From IMG/VR virus record IMGVR_UViG_3300023109_000055, positions 1 to 38,043 of that record: a stretch of DNA of 38,043 bases. One strand, written 5' to 3'. Source of the stretch: a virus. Position numbers and translations under genes: made by a program. The notes under the pieces are model-generated. The model had not been told where the DNA came from and ran no database searches. It worked only from the letters and a program-made list of their open reading frames with translations. Positions 28,001-35,758 of the stretch are shown one piece after another (positions within the stretch are counted from its first letter, which is position 1; every line of letters starts with the position of its first letter).

Positions 28001-28182
28001 GACTGAAAACAAGGTAATAATCCATCATATAACATTATAATCATAATATGTTTATATTATTAACCATTTGTAATATATTCGAATGTAGTTGAATTAAAAG
28101 TTCTAATGAACGACAGTGAAATTAGACGATTAGCTTTAGCTAATCGAGATACTATATAATATTATTATAACTGTACCCATGA
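28001..28182. other. AT-rich intergenic stretch with a perfect palindrome
   Basis: No gene was seen between the structured segment and the gp26-region stop. The one notable element is a perfect hairpin at 28127-28146, CGATTAGC-TTTA-GCTAATCG (eight pairs, four-base loop), without a T tract. It lies between converging transcripts and may protect or process their 3' ends. Confidence 0.5.
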
Positions 28183-28434
28183 CTAAAATGTCTTAGTTGT
28201 TCTACCAGATGCCGCTTTTGTTGCGTCAGATTCTTTCTTATTTTTATCTACTATAACATCTTGTATTTCTTCTATATGTGGCAATGTCATATTCCACATA
28301 TCTCTAACATCATAAGATCCATTACTATACAACGCAATTGTATTAATCATGGTTCTATATGATTTTCTTTGCTCATTCATATCATCAATAATTTTTCGAA
28401 CTTCAGTATTAGATGCGAGTGCTATGGTTTTTTG
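28183..28434 (-). CDS. -1 frame extension of gp26 (probable frameshift product)
   Basis: This frame is entered from gp26 by slipping back one base at the T tract. The predicted extension begins with QKTIALASNTEVRKIIDD and continues as MNEQRKSYRTMINTIALY to the TAG at 28183, 83 residues in all. The composition looks coding on both sides of the internal ATG at 28380. That ATG has no Shine-Dalgarno sequence before it. A separate 65-residue protein from 28380 is therefore less likely than a fused gp26 of about 358 residues. The sequence was not recognised. Phage tail chaperones encoded beside the tape-measure gene often have this two-product arrangement; gp29 lies just across the divergent promoter region. 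Confidence 0.65.
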   Translation of the reverse strand, partial: QKTIALASNTEVRKIIDDMNEQRKSYRTMINTIALYSNGSYDVRDMWNMTLPHIEEIQDVIVDKNKKESDATKAASGRTTKTF

Positions 28435-29258
28435 AAAAAAAAACTGGGATTAAACTCTACAGGTCCAGTGAATTCATTACCACATTCCAAACCAGCACAC
28501 TGAAATGTAAACTCATTTTGGATACCGTTTTGGTTTAACTCTCCTGCAAACTTTAACAATTTATCCACTACTGCCTTTTCACTATTGGAAAGCCATTCAA
28601 TGATATGATTTGTGTCTTTTACCACTACGCCGTCTGGTGTTGTAACAGTAAGTATACTATCAGCTAATATCGCCATGTTGGCAGCAGTAGTTCTAGATAA
28701 ACTTTCTCTAAATTGATCAGTGCGTACAACATCATCCATATCAGCTGACCCTAAATCACGTATCATTTTTGCAGTTTCTGCATTTTTAATAGATTGTGCG
28801 TTAACAACAGCTAATGTATTGGGTTTAAATACTACATTTAACTGATTAATTTCTAATGAAGTACCTTCATCAATAACTTTAATTTTGCTCAATACACTAG
28901 CTAAATCAATTTCGTATGTGTTTTCTTCATTGCATTTTGGACAAGCAGATGTTACTGATAGTTTATTATCATACGTTGCCGCTTTTGCCGCAAGTAATAA
29001 TACATCAACATCTGGACTACAAAGTTCGTAAGGATCTTTAATATCAGGACAAATACTAGCAAAAAGCTCAAATAAACTTTCTCCGTTATACAAAGCATCA
29101 GGAACACTTAGTAACATTTCGTCTCTCATTGTCATTGGATATACGCCAATCTCTCCTGCATCAGTTAAATGTGGTGGATCTGTGTACCATTTCCCCTGTG
29201 TGGGTAACTTTACATAAATTTCTTTGGTTCTGTAGAACCCGTCTAATGGATTACTCAT
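28422..29258 (-). CDS. 26: Baseplate hub/tail assembly protein gp26-like (T4_baseplate family)
   Basis: The 278-residue protein resembles the T4 gp26 family: YVKLPTQGKWY near the N-terminus, then GVYPMTMRDEMLL, LYNGESLFELFASICPDI and DVDVLLLAAKAATY. A zinc-ribbon-like pair is present, CPKC (Cys106, Cys109) and CAGLECGNEF (Cys254, Cys259). T4 gp26 is shorter (208). In T4 it acts in hub assembly around the tape measure. An AGGA site precedes the ATG and a late promoter lies further upstream. The last codons run through a T9 tract (FFF) and end with KKP; slippage there would add the -1 extension. It is transcribed away from gp29, with only about 60 nt between them. Confidence 0.82.
   Translation of the reverse strand: MSNPLDGFYRTKEIYVKLPTQGKWYTDPPHLTDAGEIGVYPMTMRDEMLLSVPDALYNGESLFELFASICPDIKDPYELCSPDVDVLLLAAKAATYDNKLSVTSACPKCNEENTYEIDLASVLSKIKVIDEGTSLEINQLNVVFKPNTLAVVNAQSIKNAETAKMIRDLGSADMDDVVRTDQFRESLSRTTAANMAILADSILTVTTPDGVVVKDTNHIIEWLSNSEKAVVDKLLKFAGELNQNGIQNEFTFQCAGLECGNEFTGPVEFNPSFFFKKP
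28434..28440 (-). promoter_or_regulatory. Slippery heptamer for -1 frameshift
   Basis: On the minus strand nine T and a C give T TTT TTC in the gp26 frame, a canonical X XXY YYZ site with Phe-Phe in both frames. It lies four codons before the gp26 stop. AAA AAA follows directly. No strong downstream hairpin was found by eye. Confidence 0.65.
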
Positions 29259-29267
29259 GTTTTTTCC

Positions 29268-29275
29268 TATAAATA
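29268..29275 (+). promoter_or_regulatory. Late promoter of gp29
   Basis: TATAAATA is an exact T4 late promoter sequence. Transcription would start near 29281, about 37 nt before the gp29 TTG codon. Confidence 0.75.
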
Positions 29276-29288
29276 GCTGTGTATAATA

Positions 29289-29296
29289 TTATTTAT
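29289..29296 (-). promoter_or_regulatory. Late promoter of gp26
   Basis: Read leftward, GATAAATA lies 30 nt before the gp26 ATG. It overlaps the start region of the rightward late promoter at 29268, so polymerases on the two sites would compete. Confidence 0.65.
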
Positions 29297-29317
29297 CACC
29301 ATTAAGCGAGTAGTTAA

Positions 29318-31099
29318 TTGGCAGACATCACAATACCAGTAGGCGGTCAAAGTGCAACAATCAGTATTCCTGATTTTGCAATGGAAAGTACTATGCAAGA
29401 TATACTTGGTATTCAACGAAGAATGCTTGCTGAAATGGCTGGAGTTAGTGGTGGAAGTGGAAGTGGTGGTTCTAATGATCTTGAACGTGCTTTAAATGCA
29501 AATACAAGAGAACAAGAAAAAGCAGGTGTACGCCAAACCGTAGCATCACGTATACAAAATAGTGTAATATCTGGTAGTGCAATGCAAAAAACACCTGAAG
29601 CAAGCACTATAGTAGAAAAAAGTTTATCACGGATTGGGCTAGGAGCATTAGCTGCAAACTTTGGTGCTATGGTCGGCGTTATGGAAGAGTACAGTGACGC
29701 TATAGGTAAAGCAATGCAAGTGGGTATTGGATTTACAACTGATTTTACTAATTTAAGAACTAATGTTTCTGCAATTGGGTTAAGCATGGGCGAGTTTGGC
29801 AAAATATCAATCGAGAACAGCGAAGCTATTAGAGGTTTTGGTGATAGTACAGATGATGGTGCTGCCAGATTGGTTAATTTGACTCGTGAATTTAGAGATG
29901 CTTCACGTGCTGTTGGATATTTTGGTATGAATAGTTTTGAGATGACACAGCTAATGGCTGATGAACTTGAAATTAGACGTGCTACAATGGGACAAGATCA
30001 GCTTAGAAGAATGAACGAAGCTGAATTAGCGGCTGCAACATCAGATAATTTAAAAGTACAAACTGCAATGGCCGCACTAACTGGTCAGGATGTTAGAGAT
30101 AGATTAAAAGCTCAAAACGAAGCAAGAAAAGATGTAATTGCACAGAGTTTCCTCAGAGGACAGTCAGACGAAACTCGTGAAAAATTTAAACAACTTGCGT
30201 CATCACTCAGTAGTGTTCCTGGAGGTGATGCAATAGCTAAAGCATTATTAACAGGTGTAGCAACTGGTCTTGACCCTAGGCAGTTTGCTCCTGAAATGTT
30301 TGCTATGTTAGAGGGCGGTGGTCAATCAATGATTGACTTTATTAATGGAAACTTAGCAGGTGGCATGGACTCAACTAGTTTTGCAACTGGTGTTCAAGAG
30401 CTAGCAAATAATTTAACAAGCTCAATACCTTCAGAACAACTACGTATAATGGCGGCAACTGGTAATGAAACAGCAAAATCACTACTAACAATTGAAACTC
30501 AAACAATTAAAACTGCTGACTTAGTTACAGATTTTAATACCAATTTAGAAAAGCTAAACGATGCTGTAAAAAATAATTTTAGTGCTGCTGGTATACAAGC
30601 TGATTTAGAAGAAACAAGTAGGCTATTGGCAAATGCGGCTGTCACCGCAGTAATGGCATCTGCAGGTATTCAAGATTTAGGAGACATGGGCGGCGCAATG
30701 AGAGAGTTAGCTGGATCATTTAACCAAGGCCTTGGATCTCCACAATTTCTAACATTAATGGAAGGTGTTGGTGGAGTAATGGGTACTATGTCTGGTCTAC
30801 TTCCATTATTAGAATCATTGCGTGGTAATAATAATATGACACAAGATGCTCTTGTTGGAGTAGGATTGCTTGGACAATTAACTGGAAATGATCGAGCAGC
30901 TATGGTAGCTTTTGCCGCGGCACTAGGACCTGAAAATGTGACAGGAATAGTTGACAAGTTGGCAGAGGGAATAGGATTGGATGGATTTGAAGCGTCAATG
31001 CAGCCGTTAATAGCGGCGCTTACTGGTTTTGATCCTGTTGGTAATGTTGCCTCTGCTATCCAACAGCTCTCTGAAATACTACGAACATCTACCAATTAA
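29318..31099 (+). CDS. 29: Tail tape measure protein gp29
   Basis: The protein is 593 residues, close to T4 gp29 (590), and starts ADITIPVGGQSATISI after the initiator. It is Ala-, Gly- and Leu-rich with long helical stretches and several apolar segments (for example about residues 105-125 and 420-500), as expected for a tape measure. It has no enzyme motif. The start is TTG, because the codon just before it is TAA and the first in-frame ATG lies about 20 residues into the conserved start. The ribosome-binding site is weak. Identification rests on length, composition and its place beside gp26. A role in setting tail-tube length is family knowledge. Confidence 0.72.
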   Translation: MADITIPVGGQSATISIPDFAMESTMQDILGIQRRMLAEMAGVSGGSGSGGSNDLERALNANTREQEKAGVRQTVASRIQNSVISGSAMQKTPEASTIVEKSLSRIGLGALAANFGAMVGVMEEYSDAIGKAMQVGIGFTTDFTNLRTNVSAIGLSMGEFGKISIENSEAIRGFGDSTDDGAARLVNLTREFRDASRAVGYFGMNSFEMTQLMADELEIRRATMGQDQLRRMNEAELAAATSDNLKVQTAMAALTGQDVRDRLKAQNEARKDVIAQSFLRGQSDETREKFKQLASSLSSVPGGDAIAKALLTGVATGLDPRQFAPEMFAMLEGGGQSMIDFINGNLAGGMDSTSFATGVQELANNLTSSIPSEQLRIMAATGNETAKSLLTIETQTIKTADLVTDFNTNLEKLNDAVKNNFSAAGIQADLEETSRLLANAAVTAVMASAGIQDLGDMGGAMRELAGSFNQGLGSPQFLTLMEGVGGVMGTMSGLLPLLESLRGNNNMTQDALVGVGLLGQLTGNDRAAMVAFAAALGPENVTGIVDKLAEGIGLDGFEASMQPLIAALTGFDPVGNVASAIQQLSEILRTSTN

Positions 31100-31130
31100 G
31101 CATGTAACTTCTTAATAAGTGATCTAGTGC

Positions 31131-31159
31131 TTGACACTTGTGCATAAATATAATATAAT
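31131..31159 (+). promoter_or_regulatory. Perfect sigma-70 promoter overlapping a late promoter, before gp20
   Basis: TTGACA (31131-31136), a 17-nt spacer and TATAAT (31154-31159) match the bacterial consensus at every base. CATAAATA (31143-31150), a late promoter, lies within the spacer. The gp20 ATG is at 31184. Early host-type and late phage-type reading may both drive the head genes. Confidence 0.8.
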
Positions 31160-31183
31160 ACAAACAAAAGGTACGATTATCAA

Positions 31184-32869
31184 ATGGCAGGTTGGAAAAA
31201 GCATTTTCAAGTATACCAAGGTCAAGACCAAAGTGTACATAAAACAGGCGGCTCAAGTCGTTTTCAAAGCTGGCTACCTGAAGTATATAGTGGCCAACCA
31301 AATCGTGTAGAGAGATATATCCAATATGATCAAATGGATATGGACAGTGAGATTAATGCTGCACTTGACATTATTGCAGAGTTTAGTACGCAAAAAGATG
31401 AACAAACCGAATTACCATTTTCTGTTAACTATAAAGAACAAGCAACTGAGAGTGAAGTAAAAGTACTTGAGCAAGCATTACATCAATGGTGTAGCTTAAA
31501 CAACTGGGATCAGCGGATATTTAGAATGTTCCGCAATGCTGTTAAGTACGGTGATCAATTTTTTATTAGAGACCCAGAAACATGGGTACTATATTATGTA
31601 AACCCAGTTGATGTTACTAAGGCAGTTGTTAACGAAGCCAAGGGTAAAAAACCTGAACAGTATGTTATGAAAAATTTAGATCTTAACATGCAGTCTAAAA
31701 CAGTTAGTGAGCCAGTACAACATTCCCAAACTTATGGAACAGCTAATAGTATGCAACGTGGTCAGGCTGTTGATAAAAGTGCATATGGCGCACAAGGTGG
31801 ACAATATGGCGGTAGTTTAGGAAATACACAAGAGTATACAGTAGACGCTAACCATGTTGTACATATGGGTATGACAGAAGGAATGGATAATAGTTGGCCT
31901 TTTGGAAGTAGTATACTTGATCCTATCTTTAAAACATATAAGCAAAAAGAATTACTTGAAGATTCAATTATTATATACAGAGTACAACGTGCTCCAGAAC
32001 GTAGAGTATTTTATGTTGATGTAGGTAATATGCCAGCTAACAAAGCCATGGGGTTTGTAGAGCGTGTTAAAAACGAAATTCATCAAAAACGTATCCCTAG
32101 TAAAACCGGTGGTGGTACAAGCATTATGGACAGTAGTTATAATCCACTTAGTATTATGGAAGATTACTTCTTTGCACAAACTGCTGAAGGTAGAGGTAGT
32201 AAAGTTGAAGTGTTGCCTGGTGGTGATAACTTAGGACAGATTGATGATCTGCGTTATTTTACAAACAAGATGCTAAGAGCATTACGTGTGCCTAGCAGTT
32301 ACTTGCCAACTGGTCCAGACGATGGAACGGCTAGCTATGTAGATGGTAGAGTAGGTACAGCATTTATTCAAGAGTATAGATTTAATCAATACTGTCAGAG
32401 ATTGCAAAATATTATAGCTCCTACTATGGACAAAGAGTTTAAACTGTTTATGAAAAACAAAGGAATTACTATTGATAGTAGTTTGTTTGATTTAAAATTT
32501 GTTGAGCCACAGAGCTTTAGTCAATACAAAGAAATTGAAATACATGCGGCAAGGGCTAGCGTATTCAGTGGACTTGAAGGTACTTCATATTTAAGTAGGC
32601 GCTTTATGATGGAGAAATACCTAGGACTTACTGAAGACGAAATACTTAAAAATGAGCGTATGTGGGAAGAAGAAAATCAATCAGGAACTGCTCCTGATGG
32701 CGATTCCAATCCTGGATTAGGTAATTTAGGAATAAGACCAGACCAAATGGATACTGGTATGGAACCTGATATGGATATGGATGATATACCAGATGATGGG
32801 AACGAAGGCGAAAGCCCAATTAGTGGAGCAGAAGCCCAGCCTATAGGAGATGATGATAATGCGCAGTAA
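31184..32869 (+). CDS. 20: Portal vertex protein gp20
   Basis: The 561-residue protein (T4 gp20 is 524) shows conserved portal segments: NRVERYIQYDQMDMDSEINA near the N-terminus, AALDIIAEFSTQ, RNAVKYGDQFFI with YYVNPVDV, and later IYRVQRAPERRVFYVDVGNM. KMLRALRVPSSYLPTGPDDG and an EYRFNQYCQRLQNI stretch follow. It forms the dodecameric ring through which DNA is packed and to which the tail joins. The last 60 residues are strongly acidic with Asp/Met/Pro repeats. It overlaps the next small gene. Confidence 0.95.
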   Translation: MAGWKKHFQVYQGQDQSVHKTGGSSRFQSWLPEVYSGQPNRVERYIQYDQMDMDSEINAALDIIAEFSTQKDEQTELPFSVNYKEQATESEVKVLEQALHQWCSLNNWDQRIFRMFRNAVKYGDQFFIRDPETWVLYYVNPVDVTKAVVNEAKGKKPEQYVMKNLDLNMQSKTVSEPVQHSQTYGTANSMQRGQAVDKSAYGAQGGQYGGSLGNTQEYTVDANHVVHMGMTEGMDNSWPFGSSILDPIFKTYKQKELLEDSIIIYRVQRAPERRVFYVDVGNMPANKAMGFVERVKNEIHQKRIPSKTGGGTSIMDSSYNPLSIMEDYFFAQTAEGRGSKVEVLPGGDNLGQIDDLRYFTNKMLRALRVPSSYLPTGPDDGTASYVDGRVGTAFIQEYRFNQYCQRLQNIIAPTMDKEFKLFMKNKGITIDSSLFDLKFVEPQSFSQYKEIEIHAARASVFSGLEGTSYLSRRFMMEKYLGLTEDEILKNERMWEEENQSGTAPDGDSNPGLGNLGIRPDQMDTGMEPDMDMDDIPDDGNEGESPISGAEAQPIGDDDNAQ

Positions 32870-33071
32870 TGAAATATTAAATGAATACTATGATGCAGAA
32901 GATGACAATCTATCAAACAGAAAAGCGGACGATACTCGTAAAGTACGTCTAACACTTAAACATTTAAATCGTTTAAGAAAACAACGAGAAGTACATAATA
33001 TTGAGCATGCAAACCGCACTAAACGTGTAAAAAATATATATGCTCGTCCATCTGATAGTGGGCCAATGTAG
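32859..33071 (+). CDS. Small basic protein at the gp67 position
   Basis: The product is 70 residues if started at 32859, where AGGAG (32845-32849) lies nine bases upstream. The in-frame ATGs at 32850 and 32853 are too close to that site. It is very basic in the middle (DTRKVRLTLKHLNRLRKQRE) and ends with ARPSDSGPM. T4 has gp67, a prohead core protein, after gp20, but I see no clear sequence match, so the function is unknown. It overlaps gp20 by 11 bases and is followed by a terminator. Confidence 0.7.
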   Translation: MRSNEILNEYYDAEDDNLSNRKADDTRKVRLTLKHLNRLRKQREVHNIEHANRTKRVKNIYARPSDSGPM

Positions 33072-33089
33072 CTTTAAAAATTAATTTTT

Positions 33090-33097
33090 TATTTATA
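33090..33097 (-). promoter_or_regulatory. Possible antisense late promoter
   Basis: Read leftward, TATAAATA is an exact late promoter sequence pointing back into the small basic gene and gp20. No leftward gene is near. It may be chance in AT-rich DNA. Confidence 0.3.
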
Positions 33098-33114
33098 ATC
33101 GGTAAATTACTTAT

Positions 33115-33138
33115 AAAACACCCATTTTTGGGTGTTTT
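33115..33138 (+). terminator. Intrinsic terminator after the portal genes
   Basis: AAAACACCCA and TGGGTGTTTT form a ten-pair hairpin with a TTTT loop, followed by another T. The A tract on the left makes it work in both directions in principle. Confidence 0.85.
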
Positions 33139-33160
33139 TGTATGAGTAAAACGTCTTGGT

Positions 33161-33168
33161 AATAAATA
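33161..33168 (+). promoter_or_regulatory. Late promoter of the prohead core gene
   Basis: AATAAATA fits NATAAATA. It lies directly after the terminator and 39 nt before the next ATG, which has a strong AAAGGAGAG site. Confidence 0.65.
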
Positions 33169-33207
33169 ATACTTGTAAACCAAAGAACTTATTAAAGGAG
33201 AGTTATA

Positions 33208-34002
33208 ATGAGCGTACATAAGGAATCACTAGTTAAGGTCCTTGAGTATCTCGTCAACGATGAGCAGGACAAAGCTGCTGATCTTCTTCATAATGTATTT
33301 GTAGAGAAAGCCAAAAATCATTGGGCGGCACTTACAGAGAGCGATGAAGTAGTTGAAGACGAAATTCAAGACGAAGATGACCTCGACGAAGCAATTGATG
33401 TTTCAGACGAAGAAGAAGATTTCCTCAGCGATATTGAATCAGCTGAACAAGAAATTGACGCTGAAGAGACCATGGAAGATGACATGGATGATGAAGATGC
33501 AGAAATGGATCTAGCGTTAGACATGGAACCATCAGACGACGATGAAATGTCAGACGATGATGATATGGAAATGTCAGACGATGCTGAATCAGATGCAGAA
33601 GAAGCAATGGACAACGTAGAAGATGCAATTGCAGAATTACGTGCAGCATTTGCTGATATGATGGGTGACGAAGCTGATGATGAGCCAGAAATGGAAGAAG
33701 AATCAATAGCTTTTGAAGCATCAGACGAAGAAGTTGATGGTCTTGAAGAAGGCGCTTCAATGTCAGCAGTTAGTGTATCACATAGTGATTCAGGTGACAA
33801 AGGAAGTCCAGTAGCAAAAGGTGCAGGTAATGCACATGCTAAACCACATCCAACTGATACATCAGAAGGTCCTAAAGCTAGTGCCCCTGCCGTAAAAGAT
33901 ATGGGTGTTGACGGACCACAGGAAGCTGGCAAACTGAGTGCAGCACCAAGTGCAAAGCGTGAAGATAACAAAAGCGACAGTCCAATTAGAGGAATGAAGT
34001 AA
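33208..34002 (+). CDS. Acidic prohead core protein (gp68-like position)
   Basis: The 264-residue protein starts with a helical domain (about 1-42, with LVKVLEYLVNDEQDKAADLL and a VEKAKNHWAAL helix). A very acidic segment of Asp/Glu/Met/Ser follows (about 43-175, with runs such as DDDEMSDDDDMEMSDD) and then a Lys/Ala/Pro/Gly-rich tail. Its place between portal and gp21 protease is that of T4 gp67/gp68 prohead core proteins, which are removed by proteolysis. LTE near residue 43 fits the LxE rule for gp21 cleavage. The codons of the acidic part are GAx/GAy-rich and produce long false frames on the other strand. Confidence 0.7.
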   Translation: MSVHKESLVKVLEYLVNDEQDKAADLLHNVFVEKAKNHWAALTESDEVVEDEIQDEDDLDEAIDVSDEEEDFLSDIESAEQEIDAEETMEDDMDDEDAEMDLALDMEPSDDDEMSDDDDMEMSDDAESDAEEAMDNVEDAIAELRAAFADMMGDEADDEPEMEEESIAFEASDEEVDGLEEGASMSAVSVSHSDSGDKGSPVAKGAGNAHAKPHPTDTSEGPKASAPAVKDMGVDGPQEAGKLSAAPSAKREDNKSDSPIRGMK

Positions 34003-34003
34003 T

Positions 34004-34645
34004 ATGAGTATCTCGCTAAAAGAACACTTATCACATAACCAAGCAAACCTTGTTACTGAAGCCGTTGATGACGGTAAAGGTGGCAAAAGCCTGTATATGA
34101 AGGGTATTTTTATTGAAGGCGATGTACGTAACCAGAACAACCGTATCTACACAAAAGAAGAAATTCATAGTGCCGTTAAAGCAATTAATGAAAAAATTAA
34201 AAGTGGATACAGTGTATTAGGCGAAGCTGATCACCCAGATGACCTGAATATCAATTTAGATCGTGTAAGTCACATGATCACTGAAATGGATACTGATGGT
34301 GCGAACGGTATTGGTAAGCTGAAACTGCTACCTACTCCAATGGGAAATATTTGTAAAACCCTTATGGAAAGCGGAGTAAAATTAGGCGTGTCTAGTAGAG
34401 GCAGCGGCAACGTTAATGACAGTGGTATAGTCAAAGATTTTGAGATTATTACTGTTGATATCGTTGCAAATCCAAGTGCCCCAAGTGCTTACCCTGATCC
34501 AATTTATGAAAGAATTATGAATCATAAACGGGGGAACGTACTAATGGATGTTGCATCTGCGGTAAAACACGACGATGGCGCACAACGTTATCTCCAGGAC
34601 GAGGTGACTAACTTAATTAAAAACCTGAAGTATAGGAGAGATTAA
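34004..34645 (+). CDS. 21: Prohead core protease gp21
   Basis: The 213-residue protein (T4 gp21 is 212) has the phage maturation protease layout. GIFIEGDVRNQNNRIY is at the N-terminus, the catalytic His is in GEADHP (His77), and the nucleophile Ser is in GVSSRGSG (Ser130 or Ser131), followed by FEIITVDIVANPSAPSA. It cleaves scaffold, core and capsid proteins after LxE/IxE sequences during head maturation. AGAGGAA lies inside the upstream gene nine bases before the ATG. The upstream stop (TAA) is one base from the start. Confidence 0.95.
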   Translation: MSISLKEHLSHNQANLVTEAVDDGKGGKSLYMKGIFIEGDVRNQNNRIYTKEEIHSAVKAINEKIKSGYSVLGEADHPDDLNINLDRVSHMITEMDTDGANGIGKLKLLPTPMGNICKTLMESGVKLGVSSRGSGNVNDSGIVKDFEIITVDIVANPSAPSAYPDPIYERIMNHKRGNVLMDVASAVKHDDGAQRYLQDEVTNLIKNLKYRRD

Positions 34646-34647
34646 AT

Positions 34648-35748
34648 ATGGCTCATGCAATGGATGAACTATTAAACTCTGAAGCACTTTCAGAAAATGT
34701 CAAATCTTCAATATCAGAAGCTTGGGAAACCCAAATTAATGAAGCCCGTGAGAATATCACAGCTGAGTTAAGAGAAGAATTTGCACAGCGTTACGATGCT
34801 GATAAGGCGCAAATTGTTGAAGCTATGGATAGTATGATTAGTGATGTTATTGCAAAAGAACTCGAAGAGTTCCAAGCAGATCACAATAAACTAGCTGAAG
34901 ATCGTGTAGCCTACCGCAAACACATGAAAGAGCATGCAAATGTTCTTGATTCGTTTGTAATGGATACACTTCGCAAAGAGATTAAAGATCTTCGCGAAGA
35001 CAGAGTTGTACAAGAATCAAATATGTCTAAATTAGAAGGATTTGTTTTAGAGCAACTTACGAAAGAACTGAATGAGTTTCATGATGACAAACGCTCACTA
35101 GTTGAAGCGAAGGTCAGAATGATTAAAGAAGGTAAAGAAGTTATCAATCAAACAAAACAAAGATTTATTAACGAATCTGCTACAAAAGTAAATGCAATTC
35201 TTGAGAAAACTCTTAAGAATGAACTTACTACACTAAAAGAAGATATTCAATCAGCTAAAGAAAATAACTTTGGCCGTAAGATTTTCGAAACGTTTGCAGC
35301 AGAATTCATGAGTAGCCACTTGTCAGAAGGCACAGAGGTCGCTAAATTGAATAATATTGTTAATGAATTGAATTCGCAGATTGATGAATCTAAGAAAACT
35401 CTTGCTGCTAAAGAGGTACAGCTAGCAGAATCAGCACGTAATTCACGTATTGTTTCTGATAAAGCAAATCGTAAGCTCGTAATGAGCGAAATGATGGCCC
35501 CATTAAACAAACAGCAAAGAGAAATAATGAATGCGTTACTTGAAAGTACACAAACTACGAAACTACAAGAATCATTCAACAAGTATCTACCATCAGTATT
35601 AAAAGATGATGCTAAAGTAGAAACTAAAGTAAAGAAGGTAATAAGTGAATCAAATACAAATGAAATCACTGGAGACAAGCAACCTGTTGCAGAAGCAACC
35701 GCCGGTGCGGAAATAATCAACCTTCGTAAATTAGCCGGTATTAGTTAA
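34648..35748 (+). CDS. 22: Prohead scaffold protein gp22
   Basis: The 366-residue protein is almost wholly helical, with Glu/Lys/Gln-rich coiled-coil heptads, and lies between gp21 and gp23 as in T4 (gp22, 269 residues). The end contains MSEMMAPLNKQQREIMNALL and a C-terminal IINLRKLAGIS tail, both typical of gp22-like scaffolds. LSE at residues 14-16 is a possible gp21 cut site. The start has a good AGGAGA ribosome-binding site two bases after the gp21 stop. The longer length compared with T4 comes from extra coiled coil. Confidence 0.9.
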   Translation: MAHAMDELLNSEALSENVKSSISEAWETQINEARENITAELREEFAQRYDADKAQIVEAMDSMISDVIAKELEEFQADHNKLAEDRVAYRKHMKEHANVLDSFVMDTLRKEIKDLREDRVVQESNMSKLEGFVLEQLTKELNEFHDDKRSLVEAKVRMIKEGKEVINQTKQRFINESATKVNAILEKTLKNELTTLKEDIQSAKENNFGRKIFETFAAEFMSSHLSEGTEVAKLNNIVNELNSQIDESKKTLAAKEVQLAESARNSRIVSDKANRKLVMSEMMAPLNKQQREIMNALLESTQTTKLQESFNKYLPSVLKDDAKVETKVKKVISESNTNEITGDKQPVAEATAGAEIINLRKLAGIS

Positions 35749-35758
35749 GGAGACCGAA

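Noticed and set aside
28183-28380. Independent 65-residue gene
   Set aside because: It has no ribosome-binding site, and the same frame reads as coding upstream of its ATG up to the slippery tract.
28422-28434. Slippage at C AAA AAA rather than at the T tract
   Set aside because: It lacks the X XXY pairing in the P site; the T TTT TTC heptamer just before fits much better.
33366-34046. Leftward open frame of 226 codons
   Set aside because: It is the mirror of the Asp/Glu-rich segment of the acidic core protein and yields only Ser runs.
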